Source: Streptomyces sp. NBC_00306 (GTDB taxonomy: Bacteria; Actinomycetota; Actinomycetes; Streptomycetales; Streptomycetaceae). Taken from it: a stretch of 64,000 nucleotides of DNA. The stretch covers positions 6,572,001 to 6,636,000 of the forward strand of contig NZ_CP108032.1 of assembly GCF_036169555.1 (NCBI RefSeq), given 5' to 3'. The notes under the pieces were generated by a model. The model did not search any database. It was given only the letters and a program-made list of their open reading frames with translations, and was not told where the DNA came from. Of this stretch, positions 19,444-26,915 are shown one piece after another. Each line of letters opens with the position of its first letter. Within the stretch, counting starts at the first letter, position 1. A program made the translations under genes and the position numbers.

Positions 19444-19494
19444 AACGTCCGCCGCCCGTCCGGGGCCCCAAACCCCGGACGGGCGGCGGACGTT
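19444..19494 (+). terminator. Strong terminator hairpin after ggt
   Basis: A perfect 22-bp inverted repeat (19444-19465 with 19473-19494) and a 7-nt loop begins 12 bases after the ggt stop. It is the strongest stem seen in the window. It isolates ggt from the chitosanase gene. Confidence 0.85.
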
Positions 19495-19550
19495 GGTCGT
19501 CCGGGGTCGGCGAGCGCCGGGTGGGGGCGATCGGATGTGCGCGTGAGCGG

Positions 19551-19569
19551 GTAAGGACGCTTTCCTTAC
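19551..19569 (+). promoter_or_regulatory. Perfect 7-bp inverted repeat before the chitosanase gene
   Basis: GTAAGGA (19551-19557) and TCCTTAC (19563-19569) are exact inverted copies around a 5-bp centre, 19 bp before the start codon and just before the GAAAGG ribosome-binding site. The position fits an operator near the transcription start, for example for a chitosan-oligosaccharide repressor. The regulator is not encoded nearby. Confidence 0.45.
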
Positions 19570-19587
19570 AGAAAGGCGACACCCCCC

Positions 19588-20283
19588 ATGCGCACTCGCA
19601 CACTCGCGCTCGCCGTCTGCGGCGCCGCCCTCCTCGCGGCGGTCGCGCTGCCCGCTACGGCGAGTTCCGCGGCGACCGGCACCGGTGCCTTCCGCGAAGG
19701 CACGGTCACCGCGGCCGACCTGCTCGCCAAGGTGACGGGCTGTCCGCAGATCTCGAACGGCCTGTACCGGACCGACAGCGAGGCCCCGGCGACGATCCCG
19801 GTCTGCGGCAAGGACGGCGTCGTGTACTGGACGGCCGACATGGACATCGACTGCGACGGCCAGGTCACGAGCGCGTGCAACACCGGCACCGACCCGTGGT
19901 TCCAGGCCGCGACGGCCTTCCACCAGTCCGACGGCCGGGCTCTCGACGCCGAGCGGCTGCCGTACGTCGTCGTGCCGACCACCAGCGCCATCTGGAACTA
20001 CGCGAGCGCCGGCATCAAAGGGGGCGGCGTGGTCGCCGTCATCCACAACAACCAGGTGCAGTACGCGGTCGTCGGGGACACGGGCCCCAGCCAGATCATC
20101 GGTGAGGCGTCCTACGCCACCGCCCGGGCGCTGGGCATCGACCCGGACCCGTCGACGGGCGGCACCGCCGCCGGGGTCACGTACATCTTCTTCCCCAACA
20201 CCACGGTGCTGCCGATCGAGAACCACGAGGCGGCGGTGACCCTCGGGGAGACGCTTGCCAAGCAGTTCGTCGCCGGGTTCTGA
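19588..20283 (+). CDS. Secreted GH75-type chitosanase
   Basis: A 231-aa secreted protein with a signal peptide cleaved near ATASSA (about residue 28). The mature domain matches glycoside hydrolase family 75 endo-chitosanases: the acidic DMDIDCDG block, PYVVVP, and the VVGDTGPSQIIGEAS motif that carries the general acid. It would hydrolyse chitosan outside the cell for nutrition or competition with fungi. It is monocistronic: an upstream terminator, its own inverted repeat, and a convergent gene downstream. Family assignment is from recalled motifs. Confidence 0.8.
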   Translation: MRTRTLALAVCGAALLAAVALPATASSAATGTGAFREGTVTAADLLAKVTGCPQISNGLYRTDSEAPATIPVCGKDGVVYWTADMDIDCDGQVTSACNTGTDPWFQAATAFHQSDGRALDAERLPYVVVPTTSAIWNYASAGIKGGGVVAVIHNNQVQYAVVGDTGPSQIIGEASYATARALGIDPDPSTGGTAAGVTYIFFPNTTVLPIENHEAAVTLGETLAKQFVAGF

Positions 20284-20329
20284 CGGCGGGGGATCCGGCG
20301 GCGGGGCCCTGCGGTCCGCGAGGGCACGG

Positions 20330-21097
20330 TCAGAGCGCGGTGAGGATGCGGGGTCCGTCGTCCGTGATCGCCACCGTGTGCTCCGCGTGCGAGGCGCGGC
20401 TGCCGTCGAGCGTGCGGACCGTCCAGCCGTCGCCCGCCGTGCGGTGGCCGTCGGTGCCGCCGCCGATCACCATCGGCTCGATCGCCAGCACCATCCCGTG
20501 GCGCAACGGCATGCCCCGGCCCGGGCGTCCCTCGTTCGGGACGCCCGGGTCCTCGTGCATGCTGCGCCCCACGCCATGACCGCCGAAGCCGTCCGGGATG
20601 CCGTACCCGGCCGTCCGGCACACGCGGCCGACGGCATGGGCGATGTCACCGATGCGGTTGCCGACGACGGCGGCCGCGATACCGGCCTCCAGGGCCTCCT
20701 CGGCGGTGGCGATCAGTCGTACGTCCTCGGGCCGGGCGCGCCCGACCGTGAAGCTGACGGCCGAGTCGCCCACCCAGCCGTCCCGGATCGCCCCGCAGTC
20801 GAGGCTCACCAGATCGCCGTCCCGCAGGCGGTATCCGTCCGGGATGCCGTGCACGATCGCGTCGTTGACGGACGCGCAGATGACCGCGGGGAAGGGGATG
20901 GGAGCCCATGAGGGGTGATAGTCCAGGAACGGTGATCCCGCCCCGGCCTCGTCCAGCACCGCCCGGGCGGCACGGTCCAGTTCCAGCAGGCTGACGCCCA
21001 CGGCCGCGGTCTCGCGGGCCGCCGTGAGTGCCTGCGCCACGAGGCGGCCGGCCTCGCGCATCGCCTCGATCGAGGCATCGGTCTTGATCTCTACCAT
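20330..21097 (-). CDS. map: Type I methionine aminopeptidase
   Basis: A 255-aa MetAP that removes the initiator Met from nascent proteins. All expected residues are present: His83 in IVHGIPDG, metal ligands Asp100 and Asp111, His174 in GGHGVG, Glu207 in AIEP and Glu239 in HAEHTV. Streptomycetes have several map genes; this is likely an accessory copy, because it is monocistronic and paired with a divergent XRE regulator rather than with ribosomal genes. A TATAGT -10 element lies seven bases before the ATG, so the mRNA is probably leaderless. Confidence 0.9.
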   Translation of the reverse strand: MVEIKTDASIEAMREAGRLVAQALTAARETAAVGVSLLELDRAARAVLDEAGAGSPFLDYHPSWAPIPFPAVICASVNDAIVHGIPDGYRLRDGDLVSLDCGAIRDGWVGDSAVSFTVGRARPEDVRLIATAEEALEAGIAAAVVGNRIGDIAHAVGRVCRTAGYGIPDGFGGHGVGRSMHEDPGVPNEGRPGRGMPLRHGMVLAIEPMVIGGGTDGHRTAGDGWTVRTLDGSRASHAEHTVAITDDGPRILTAL

Positions 21098-21152
21098 GCC
21101 AATTACTATACCGATCCTACCGGTATTGGAATACCAGCATTAGAATACCGCC
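21098..21152. promoter_or_regulatory. Divergent, probably leaderless promoters with a 14-bp-period operator
   Basis: The 55-bp gap between map and the XRE gene is unusually AT-rich. On the minus strand, TATAGT (21110-21105) is seven bases from the map ATG. On the plus strand, TAGAAT (21141-21146) is six bases from the XRE ATG, so both mRNAs may lack a leader. GGTATTGGAATACC (21122-21135) is a perfect palindrome, and AGCATTAGAATACC (21136-21149) repeats it imperfectly. TACC recurs at 21118, 21132 and 21146, a 14-bp period. This is a likely operator for the XRE protein. Confidence 0.6.
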
Positions 21153-21407
21153 ATGGTGCGCACCCCTCTCACCCCCGAAGAGCGCGAACGCGGCGAACGG
21201 CTCGGCCGGATCCTGCGCGTCGCGCGCGGCGACCGCAGCATGGTGGAGATCGCCGCGGCCGCCGGCCTCTCGGCCGAGACCCTGCGCAAGATCGAGACGG
21301 GCCGGGCCCCGACGCCCGCGTTCTTCACGGTCGCCGCTCTCGCGCGGGTGCTCGGTCTGTCGATGGACGAACTCGTGGTGCGCTGCGCGCTGGTGCCGGC
21401 CGCCTGA
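21153..21407 (+). CDS. Small XRE-family transcriptional regulator
   Basis: An 84-aa protein that is essentially one Cro/C1-type helix-turn-helix: RILRVARGDRSMVEIAAAAG, then LSAETLRKIETGRAPTPAF as the recognition and following helices. It has no ligand-binding domain. It diverges from the methionine aminopeptidase gene over 55 bp that contains a 14-bp-period palindrome, so autoregulation and control of map are likely. No Shine-Dalgarno sequence is visible, which fits a leaderless transcript. Confidence 0.85.
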   Translation: MVRTPLTPEERERGERLGRILRVARGDRSMVEIAAAAGLSAETLRKIETGRAPTPAFFTVAALARVLGLSMDELVVRCALVPAA

Positions 21408-21463
21408 CGGGCCTCCGGGCCGATCAGGTACGACCCGGGCCTGCCGTTCGGAACAAGACCGGG

Positions 21464-22138
21464 TCAGTGACCGGGTTCCGGTGCGAGCGACGGGACCTCG
21501 CCCGCCACCGCGAGCTGGATACGGCGGTGGCGCGGCCGCTCGATCTCGTCGAGCAGGGCCACGGCCAGGTCGCCGTGCGCGATCCGTCCGCCGCCGTCGA
21601 TGAGCCGTCCCCGGGCCGTCCGGTAGCGGCCCGTGCGGGGAGCTTCCGCGTCCAGGTCCATGGGCGGGACGACCATCAGCCAGTCCAGCTCCTCGGGCGC
21701 CCCGCGCAGGACGTCGAACTCCGCGACATGCCCCTGGGAGAACGCCCGGTACGGCTCGGGGAAGCCCGGATCGTCCATCACCCGTACACCCGGTGACGTC
21801 TCCAGCGTCGAGGCGATGCCCAGCGTCAGGAAGCGGCGCACGCCGGCCTCGGTCAGCCCGGTGACCATCGCCTCGGCCGCGCCCGTGAAGAACTCCTCCG
21901 CCGGGACGTCCAGCCGCGCCGCCGCGTTGACCGCCGCCTCGTGGCCCGCCGCGAGCCGGGCGACCGCTGCTCCGTCCGTCGCGTCGCCGGGTACGACCGT
22001 CACGCCGTCCGCCGCGAGATCCGGGTGTCTGCCGGGGTCGCGCACCACCGCTGTCACCTCGTGGCCGCGCGCCGCCGCCTCCGACACCGCAGCTCTGCCG
22101 ACCCGTCCGCCCGCTCCGAAAACGATGATGTGGCTCAT
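21464..22138 (-). CDS. NmrA/SDR-like NAD(P)-binding protein
   Basis: A 224-aa atypical short-chain dehydrogenase. The N-terminal VFGAGGRVGRAA is the Rossmann glycine motif, followed by GHEVTAVVRDP and the typical FLTLGIAST and WLMVVPPMDL blocks of NmrA-like reductases (for example YwnB/SCO-type). No Tyr-Lys catalytic pair is obvious, so it may be a reductase of small redox signals or a sensor. It diverges from an HxlR regulator gene over 70 bp, a frequent pairing in which the regulator controls the reductase. Confidence 0.8.
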   Translation of the reverse strand: MSHIIVFGAGGRVGRAAVSEAAARGHEVTAVVRDPGRHPDLAADGVTVVPGDATDGAAVARLAAGHEAAVNAAARLDVPAEEFFTGAAEAMVTGLTEAGVRRFLTLGIASTLETSPGVRVMDDPGFPEPYRAFSQGHVAEFDVLRGAPEELDWLMVVPPMDLDAEAPRTGRYRTARGRLIDGGGRIAHGDLAVALLDEIERPRHRRIQLAVAGEVPSLAPEPGH

Positions 22139-22208
22139 GTCCCGGACGGTAGAACGGAGGTGGCCGGTTACTGCAAAGGTACCGAGCGGACCCGGGGGAG
22201 CACGCAGG

Positions 22209-22604
22209 ATGGAGCGCATGGAGACGAAGCCGGAGCCGCTGAGGCCGGACATGTTCGACGATCCCGACTGCTCGGCCGGGTTGCAGCCGTTCCGGTTCGG
22301 CGACAAGTGGTCCGGGATGGTGATGCGCTGCCTGGAGGACGGACGGCGCCGCTTCTCCGAACTGCGTGTCGCGCTGCACCGGGTGACCCCGAAAGTGCTC
22401 ACCGAGACGCTCCGCGCGATGGAACGCGAGGGCTTCGTGAAGCGGACGGCGTACGACGAGAATCCGCCACGGGTCGAGTACGAACTCACCGCTCTGGGCC
22501 GCTCAGCACTCCAGCCGATGAACGCGGCGTGCGACTGGGCGCGTACGCACCGGCCCGAGCTCGTCGCGGCCCGGGATGCGGACCCGGAGTACGGGCGCGG
22601 ATAG
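22209..22604 (+). CDS. HxlR-family transcriptional regulator
   Basis: A 131-aa winged-helix protein of the HxlR/DUF24 type. The family signature is clear: a cysteine near the N-terminus (DCSAGLQPFRFGDKWSGM), RRRFSELRVALHRVTPKVLTETL as the HTH (in the pieces RRRFSELRVAL and VTPKVLTETL), and VEYELTALGRSAL in the wing. Such proteins often sense aldehydes or quinones through that cysteine. ATG 22209 has GGAG eight bases upstream; ATG 22218 is the alternative. It is divergent from the NmrA-like gene and likely controls it. Confidence 0.87.
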   Translation: MERMETKPEPLRPDMFDDPDCSAGLQPFRFGDKWSGMVMRCLEDGRRRFSELRVALHRVTPKVLTETLRAMEREGFVKRTAYDENPPRVEYELTALGRSALQPMNAACDWARTHRPELVAARDADPEYGRG

Positions 22605-22652
22605 CCGGACCGGCCGCGCCAGGGGCCCCGGACACGGCGTAGTCTCGCGAAC

Positions 22653-23033
22653 GTGACTGCCGAGGACTTCGCCGCCGCCAAGTACATCAGCGTGACCACG
22701 TTCCGTAAGAACGGAACGGGTGTCGCTACCCCCGTCTGGTTCGCCGAGGACGGCGGAAAGCTGTACGCCTGGACACGGACCGATTCCTGGAAGGTCAAGC
22801 GGCTGCGCAACGACCCGCGCGTCGTGGTGAGCGTGTGCGACGTGCGTGGGCGGATCGCCGAGGGCGCCCCCACCGCGGAGGGGACGGCCGAGCTCCTCGA
22901 CGCGGCGGCGACCGCACGGATCCGCAAACTCCTGGCCCGCAAGTACACCTGGCAGTTCTGGCTGGTCGACTGGCCGGCCACGCTGGTGAGGCTCGGCAAG
23001 CGCCCGCACACCGGCATTGCGGTAACCGTCTGA
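22653..23033 (+). CDS. PPOX-class F420-dependent oxidoreductase-like protein
   Basis: A 126-aa split beta-barrel protein of the pyridoxamine-phosphate-oxidase superfamily, resembling the mycobacterial Rv2061 type that uses F420 rather than FMN. Conserved blocks are TGVATPVWFAEDGG, DSWKVKRLRNDPRVVVSV and the C-terminal LVRLGKRP. The start is GTG at 22653. The gene is 49 bp after the HxlR gene on the same strand. The physiological substrate is unknown. Confidence 0.78.
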   Translation: MTAEDFAAAKYISVTTFRKNGTGVATPVWFAEDGGKLYAWTRTDSWKVKRLRNDPRVVVSVCDVRGRIAEGAPTAEGTAELLDAAATARIRKLLARKYTWQFWLVDWPATLVRLGKRPHTGIAVTV

Positions 23034-23105
23034 AAACAGCGCGTAGCAGTGCCGTAACACGTCTGATGTCCAATGCCACCCAGTCGAGGGTGGGGCGGGA
23101 CAGTG

Positions 23106-24527
23106 ATGGCGGTGCATCAAGTACCGGCACAGACCGGTGTGTTCGCGCGGTACCTCAAGGGGCTGGCCGCGCTCCTGGACCGTGACGGCGGCTGGTACGC
23201 GGTCTTCCTGCACCGTGACCCGCAGGGCATGCAGGCGTGCCTGGACGGCTTCGAGGTCCCGCCGTGGGACGTCGTCGGATCACTGCTCCAGGATCTCGCG
23301 GTGGTGCGCGGACGGGAGTTCGTGGAGCAGGAACAGCTCCGGGCGAAGCAGCTGCACACGGCCTCGGCCGCGGCCCACGACCGCCGGCCGGGCGGTCGCG
23401 AGGCCCTTGTGGAGCGCCTGGAGCTGATGCGGCGCGAACTGATCCACGCCACCGGTCGCGACGAGGAGCTCATCCGTCTGATCGCCTCCGAACCGGAGGG
23501 CACGGAGACGGCGGAACAGCTGGCGTACGAGCTGGAGTGGGTCCGGGACGACCACGCGCGGGCCACCGCGAGGGTCGCGGAACTGCGCCGGCGCCTGGCC
23601 GCCCTTCCCCCACCGGAACACGGCCGGGCCGGCGCCCCGGGAGCGGCGGAGCGTGTGCCCCGGCAGGCGTCCCGCCCGGCCCCGGTGCAGTGGCCCGCTC
23701 CGGCACAGGAAGGACCCCGGCCCGGCCCGCACACCCACACGGCCGGGCCGTCCGCGGGGCCCGACCAGGGCAAGGGCAGGAGCAAGGACGGCGGCAAGGA
23801 CGGCGGCAAGGACGGCGGCAAGACCAAGGACAAGCGCCGGCGCCCGCGCGGCGCCCGGTTCGCCGGCATGGAGGAGGACGCCGAGGCCGTCGCCGTGCCC
23901 GAACTCCCCGTCGGCGGGGATCTGCCCCGCGGGGCACGGTACGGCGGCGCGGGCACGGCTCCCGAACAGGAGCAGCCCGTCCTCGCCGATCCCGACGATG
24001 CCCTGCGCGCCGCGCGCGAGACCGTGCGCACCCTCGGGCGGCTGCGCGCCGAGGGCCGCAGCGGAGAGGCCCATGCCCTGCTCTGCGAGGCCGCCACCCT
24101 GCCCGCCACCTGGTTGCCCGTGCTCGCCGCCGAGCTCCACCGCGCCGGCCTGGAGGCCGACTGGGCCACGCTGCTGTGGGAGGCCGCCTCGCAGCCCGTG
24201 CTGCGGCTCGCGGCGATCGCCGGAGCCCTCTCCGGCGCCGGCCGCGCCCAGGACGGCCACCAGCTCCTGCGTCAGGGCGTGACCCGCCCCGCCGACGAGA
24301 TCGCCGCCGCCGTGCTCTCCCTCGACGAGGACGGCCGCGCCCCCGAGGCGCTCGCCCTGCTCATCGCCTACGCCCAGCTGCACACCCCCGCCGACACGGC
24401 GAGAATCGCCGACCGCGACCCCGCCCGTCTCGTCCCCCGTCTGCTCGCCGCCGCCCGTGCCGGAACCGCGGCCCATGAGCGCGATCTTGTCCACGCCTTA
24501 CGTGTCTCGGGCCACCTCGGCGCCTGA
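23106..24527 (+). CDS. Coiled-coil protein of unknown function with a TTA codon
   Basis: A 473-aa protein, no membrane segment. Residues 1-90 form a compact region (YLKGLAALLDRDGGWYAVFLHRD). Residues 95-195 are heptad-rich and probably a coiled coil. Residues 195-285 are a Pro/Gly/Lys linker with three DGGK repeats (228-239), and residues 290-473 are Ala/Leu-rich helices like tandem alpha-helical repeats. Relatives are often misnamed after a herpesvirus tegument protein, which I reject. Codon 465 is TTA (24498-24500), so full-length synthesis should need the bldA tRNA. Start: ATG 23106 with GGGAC upstream. Confidence 0.7.
   Translation: MAVHQVPAQTGVFARYLKGLAALLDRDGGWYAVFLHRDPQGMQACLDGFEVPPWDVVGSLLQDLAVVRGREFVEQEQLRAKQLHTASAAAHDRRPGGREALVERLELMRRELIHATGRDEELIRLIASEPEGTETAEQLAYELEWVRDDHARATARVAELRRRLAALPPPEHGRAGAPGAAERVPRQASRPAPVQWPAPAQEGPRPGPHTHTAGPSAGPDQGKGRSKDGGKDGGKDGGKTKDKRRRPRGARFAGMEEDAEAVAVPELPVGGDLPRGARYGGAGTAPEQEQPVLADPDDALRAARETVRTLGRLRAEGRSGEAHALLCEAATLPATWLPVLAAELHRAGLEADWATLLWEAASQPVLRLAAIAGALSGAGRAQDGHQLLRQGVTRPADEIAAAVLSLDEDGRAPEALALLIAYAQLHTPADTARIADRDPARLVPRLLAAARAGTAAHERDLVHALRVSGHLGA
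23787..23822 (+). repeat. Three tandem copies of a 12-bp coding repeat
   Basis: GACGGCGGCAAG is present three times without interruption and encodes DGGK x3 in the flexible linker of the coiled-coil protein. The unit is frame-preserving, so copy number can change without disrupting the gene. Confidence 0.9.
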
Positions 24528-24626
24528 CCCGTACGGTGTCGACCGCTCGGGTGCGAAACACGATCGACTCTGCGGGTTGACGACGATGGTCTTGCCCCAG
24601 TGTGTGACGGGGCTTACGTTCTCCAT

Positions 24627-24650
24627 CTACGCATTCGTCTACGTGCGTAG
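24627..24650 (+). promoter_or_regulatory. Inverted repeat upstream of the pyrimidine/hydantoin operon
   Basis: CTACGCA (24627-24633) and TGCGTAG (24644-24650) are perfect 7-bp inverted copies separated by 10 bp. TCTACG also recurs 12 bp apart (24626, 24638). The site ends 33 bp before the first gene of the catabolic operon and lies upstream of its AAGGAG ribosome-binding site, which fits a repressor operator near the transcription start. Confidence 0.5.
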
Positions 24651-24683
24651 AGGCCCTCTGCCGTTCGGCCGAAGGAGCAGCTC

Positions 24684-25526
24684 ATGGCCACTGTCGTACG
24701 CGCCGCACTCGTCCAGGCGACCTGGACCGGCGACACCGAATCCATGATTGCCAAACACGAGGAACATGCCCGGGAGGCGGCCCGTCAGGGTGCCAAGGTC
24801 ATCGGATTCCAAGAGGTCTTCAACGCCCCGTACTTCTGCCAGGTCCAGGACCCGGAGCACTACCGCTGGGCCGAGCCCGTCCCGGACGGTCCCACCGTCC
24901 GCCGGATGCAGGATCTCGCCCGCGAGACCGGCATGGTCATCGTGGTACCGGTCTTCGAGATCGAGGGCGCGGGCTTCTACTACAACACCGCCGCCGTGAT
25001 CGACGCCGACGGCTCCTACCTGGGTAAATACCGTAAGCACCACATCCCTCAGGTCAAGGGATTCTGGGAGAAGTACTACTTCAGGCCCGGAAACGCCGGC
25101 TGGCCCGTCTTCGAGACCGCGGTCGGCAAGGTCGGTGTCTACATCTGCTACGACCGCCACTTCCCGGAGGGCTGGCGGCAACTGGGCCTCCAGGGTGCCC
25201 AGTTGGTCTACAACCCGTCGGCGACCTCGCGCGGCCTCTCCAGCTACCTCTGGCAGCTCGAACAGCCGGCCGCCGCCGTGGCGAACGAGTACTTCATCGC
25301 CGCGATCAACCGCGTCGGCGAGGAGGAGTACGGCGACAACGACTTCTACGGCACCAGCTACTTCGTCGACCCCCGCGGCCAGTTCGTCGGCGAGGTGGCC
25401 AGCGACAAGGCCGAGGAGCTCGTCGTACGCGACCTGGACTTCGACCTGATCGACACCGTCCGGCAGCAGTGGGCCTTCTACCGCGACCGGCGCCCCGACG
25501 CGTACGAGGGGCTGGTGCAGCCGTGA
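24684..25526 (+). CDS. Beta-ureidopropionase (N-carbamoyl-beta-alanine amidohydrolase)
   Basis: A 280-aa nitrilase-superfamily carbon-nitrogen hydrolase. The Glu-Lys-Cys triad is visible: Glu44 in GFQEVFNAPYF, Lys118 in KYRKHHIP and Cys155 in YICYDRHFPEGWR. It would release CO2 and ammonia from N-carbamoyl-beta-amino acids, the product of the dihydropyrimidinase encoded two genes downstream. The stop overlaps the aminotransferase start, which ties the two steps together. It has a good AAGGAG site before the ATG. Carbamoyl-D-amino-acid specificity cannot be excluded. Confidence 0.85.
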   Translation: MATVVRAALVQATWTGDTESMIAKHEEHAREAARQGAKVIGFQEVFNAPYFCQVQDPEHYRWAEPVPDGPTVRRMQDLARETGMVIVVPVFEIEGAGFYYNTAAVIDADGSYLGKYRKHHIPQVKGFWEKYYFRPGNAGWPVFETAVGKVGVYICYDRHFPEGWRQLGLQGAQLVYNPSATSRGLSSYLWQLEQPAAAVANEYFIAAINRVGEEEYGDNDFYGTSYFVDPRGQFVGEVASDKAEELVVRDLDFDLIDTVRQQWAFYRDRRPDAYEGLVQP

Positions 25527-26803
25527 GTCATCTGTACGACCGGCACAAAGCCGTGATCCCCGACTGGGTCGCGCTCTACTACCAGCGCCCCATCGAGATC
25601 ACACACGGCGAGGGCCGCCATGTCTGGGACGCGGACGGCAACCGCTACCTCGACTTCTTCGGCGGCATCCTCACCACGATGACCGCCCACGCGCTGCCCG
25701 AGGTCACCAAGGCGGTGAGCGAGCAGGCCGGGCGGATCATCCACTCCTCGACGCTCTATCTGAACCGCCCGATGGTGGAGCTCGCCGAGCGGATCGCGGC
25801 GCTCTCGGGCATCCCCGACGCGCGGGTCTTCTTCACCACCTCGGGCACCGAGGCCAACGACACCGCCCTGCTGCTGGCCACCGGACACCGCCGGTCCAAC
25901 CAGATCCTGGCGATGCGCAACAGCTACCACGGCCGGTCGTTCTCGACCGTGTCCATCACGGGCAACCGCAGCTGGTCGCCGACCTCGCTCTCCCCGCTGC
26001 AGACGCTGTACGTGCACGGCGGCGTCCGCACCCGGGGGCCGTACGCCCACCTGTCCGACGCGCAGTTCATCGAGGCGTGCGTGGCGGACCTGGAGGACCT
26101 GCTCGGCCACACCCGCGACGTCGCCGCGCTGATCGCCGAACCCATCCAGGGCGTCGGCGGGTTCACCTCCCCGCCCGACGGGCTGTACGCCGCGTTCCGT
26201 GAAGTCCTCGACCGGCACGGCATCCTGTGGATCGCCGACGAGGTGCAGACCGGCTGGGGCCGTACCGGCGACCACTTCTGGGGCTGGCAGGCGCACGCCG
26301 GCAACGGACCGCCGGACATCCTCACCTTCGCCAAGGGCATCGGCAACGGCATGTCCGTCGGCGGCGTCGTCGCGCGTGCCGAGATCATGAACTCGCTGGA
26401 CGCCAACTCCATTTCGACGTTCGGCGGCTCACCGGTCACCATGGCCGCGGGCAGCGCCAACCTCGCGTATCTGCTGGAGCACGACCTCCAGGGCAACGCC
26501 CGCCGCGTCGGCGGACTGCTGCTCGAGCGGCTGCGCGGGATCGGGGCGAGCGTGCCCGCCGTCCGCGAGGTGCGCGGCCGGGGGCTGATGCTCGGCATCG
26601 AACTGGTCAGGCCCGGCACCGACGAGGCCGATCCGCAGGCGGCGGCGGCCGTCCTGGAGGCCGCGCGCGAGGGCGGGCTGCTGATCGGCAAGGGCGGCGG
26701 GCACAACACCAGTGCGCTGCGCGTCGCGCCGCCGCTCTCCCTGACCGTGGCCGAGGCGGAAGAGGGCGCGTCCATCCTCGAACACGCTCTGCGCAGCGTT
26801 TAG
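25523..26803 (+). CDS. Class III omega-aminotransferase, probably beta-alanine-type
   Basis: A 426-aa PLP enzyme of the AGXT2/aspartate-aminotransferase (class III) family. The PLP-phosphate segment TTSGTEANDTALLLAT, Asp239 in LWIADEVQTGWGRTG and Schiff-base Lys271 in TFAKGIGNGMS are intact. In this operon it most likely converts beta-alanine (or 3-aminoisobutyrate) to malonate semialdehyde. The start is GTG 25523, overlapping the preceding stop by four bases. The stop codon itself leads straight into a long hairpin. Confidence 0.88.
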   Translation: MSHLYDRHKAVIPDWVALYYQRPIEITHGEGRHVWDADGNRYLDFFGGILTTMTAHALPEVTKAVSEQAGRIIHSSTLYLNRPMVELAERIAALSGIPDARVFFTTSGTEANDTALLLATGHRRSNQILAMRNSYHGRSFSTVSITGNRSWSPTSLSPLQTLYVHGGVRTRGPYAHLSDAQFIEACVADLEDLLGHTRDVAALIAEPIQGVGGFTSPPDGLYAAFREVLDRHGILWIADEVQTGWGRTGDHFWGWQAHAGNGPPDILTFAKGIGNGMSVGGVVARAEIMNSLDANSISTFGGSPVTMAAGSANLAYLLEHDLQGNARRVGGLLLERLRGIGASVPAVREVRGRGLMLGIELVRPGTDEADPQAAAAVLEAAREGGLLIGKGGGHNTSALRVAPPLSLTVAEAEEGASILEHALRSV

Positions 26804-26879
26804 GGCCCGATCCACACGACAGGCCCAGGGCCTGACGCCGGACAGGCCCCGCGCAGGGCCTGTCGTCGGGATCGGGCCC
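26803..26879 (+). other. Long two-part hairpin within the catabolic operon
   Basis: GGGCCCGATCC (26803-26813) pairs with 26869-26879, and ACGACAGGCCC (26816-26826) with 26856-26866, giving 22 paired bases around a GC-rich centre. The structure starts at the aminotransferase stop codon and ends 37 bp before the dihydropyrimidinase ATG. It could end or attenuate transcription, splitting the unit into two, or set relative mRNA stability. Confidence 0.6.
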
Positions 26880-26915
26880 AGCCGACCGTACGTATCCCAA
26901 GGGAGCGCACCAGCC

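Noticed and set aside
17578-20226. 882-aa open frame antisense to the gamma-glutamyltransferase and chitosanase genes
   Set aside because: It lacks domains, is dominated by Arg/Gly/Ala, and only stays open because of high GC in the true genes on the other strand.
22139-22208. GGTTAC-N6-GGTACC as an HxlR operator
   Set aside because: The half-sites are not exact inverted copies; position is suggestive but the match is too weak to call.
23106-24527. Herpesvirus-type tegument protein annotation for the coiled-coil protein
   Set aside because: The likeness is only compositional (Pro/Ala/Arg); no viral domain is visible.
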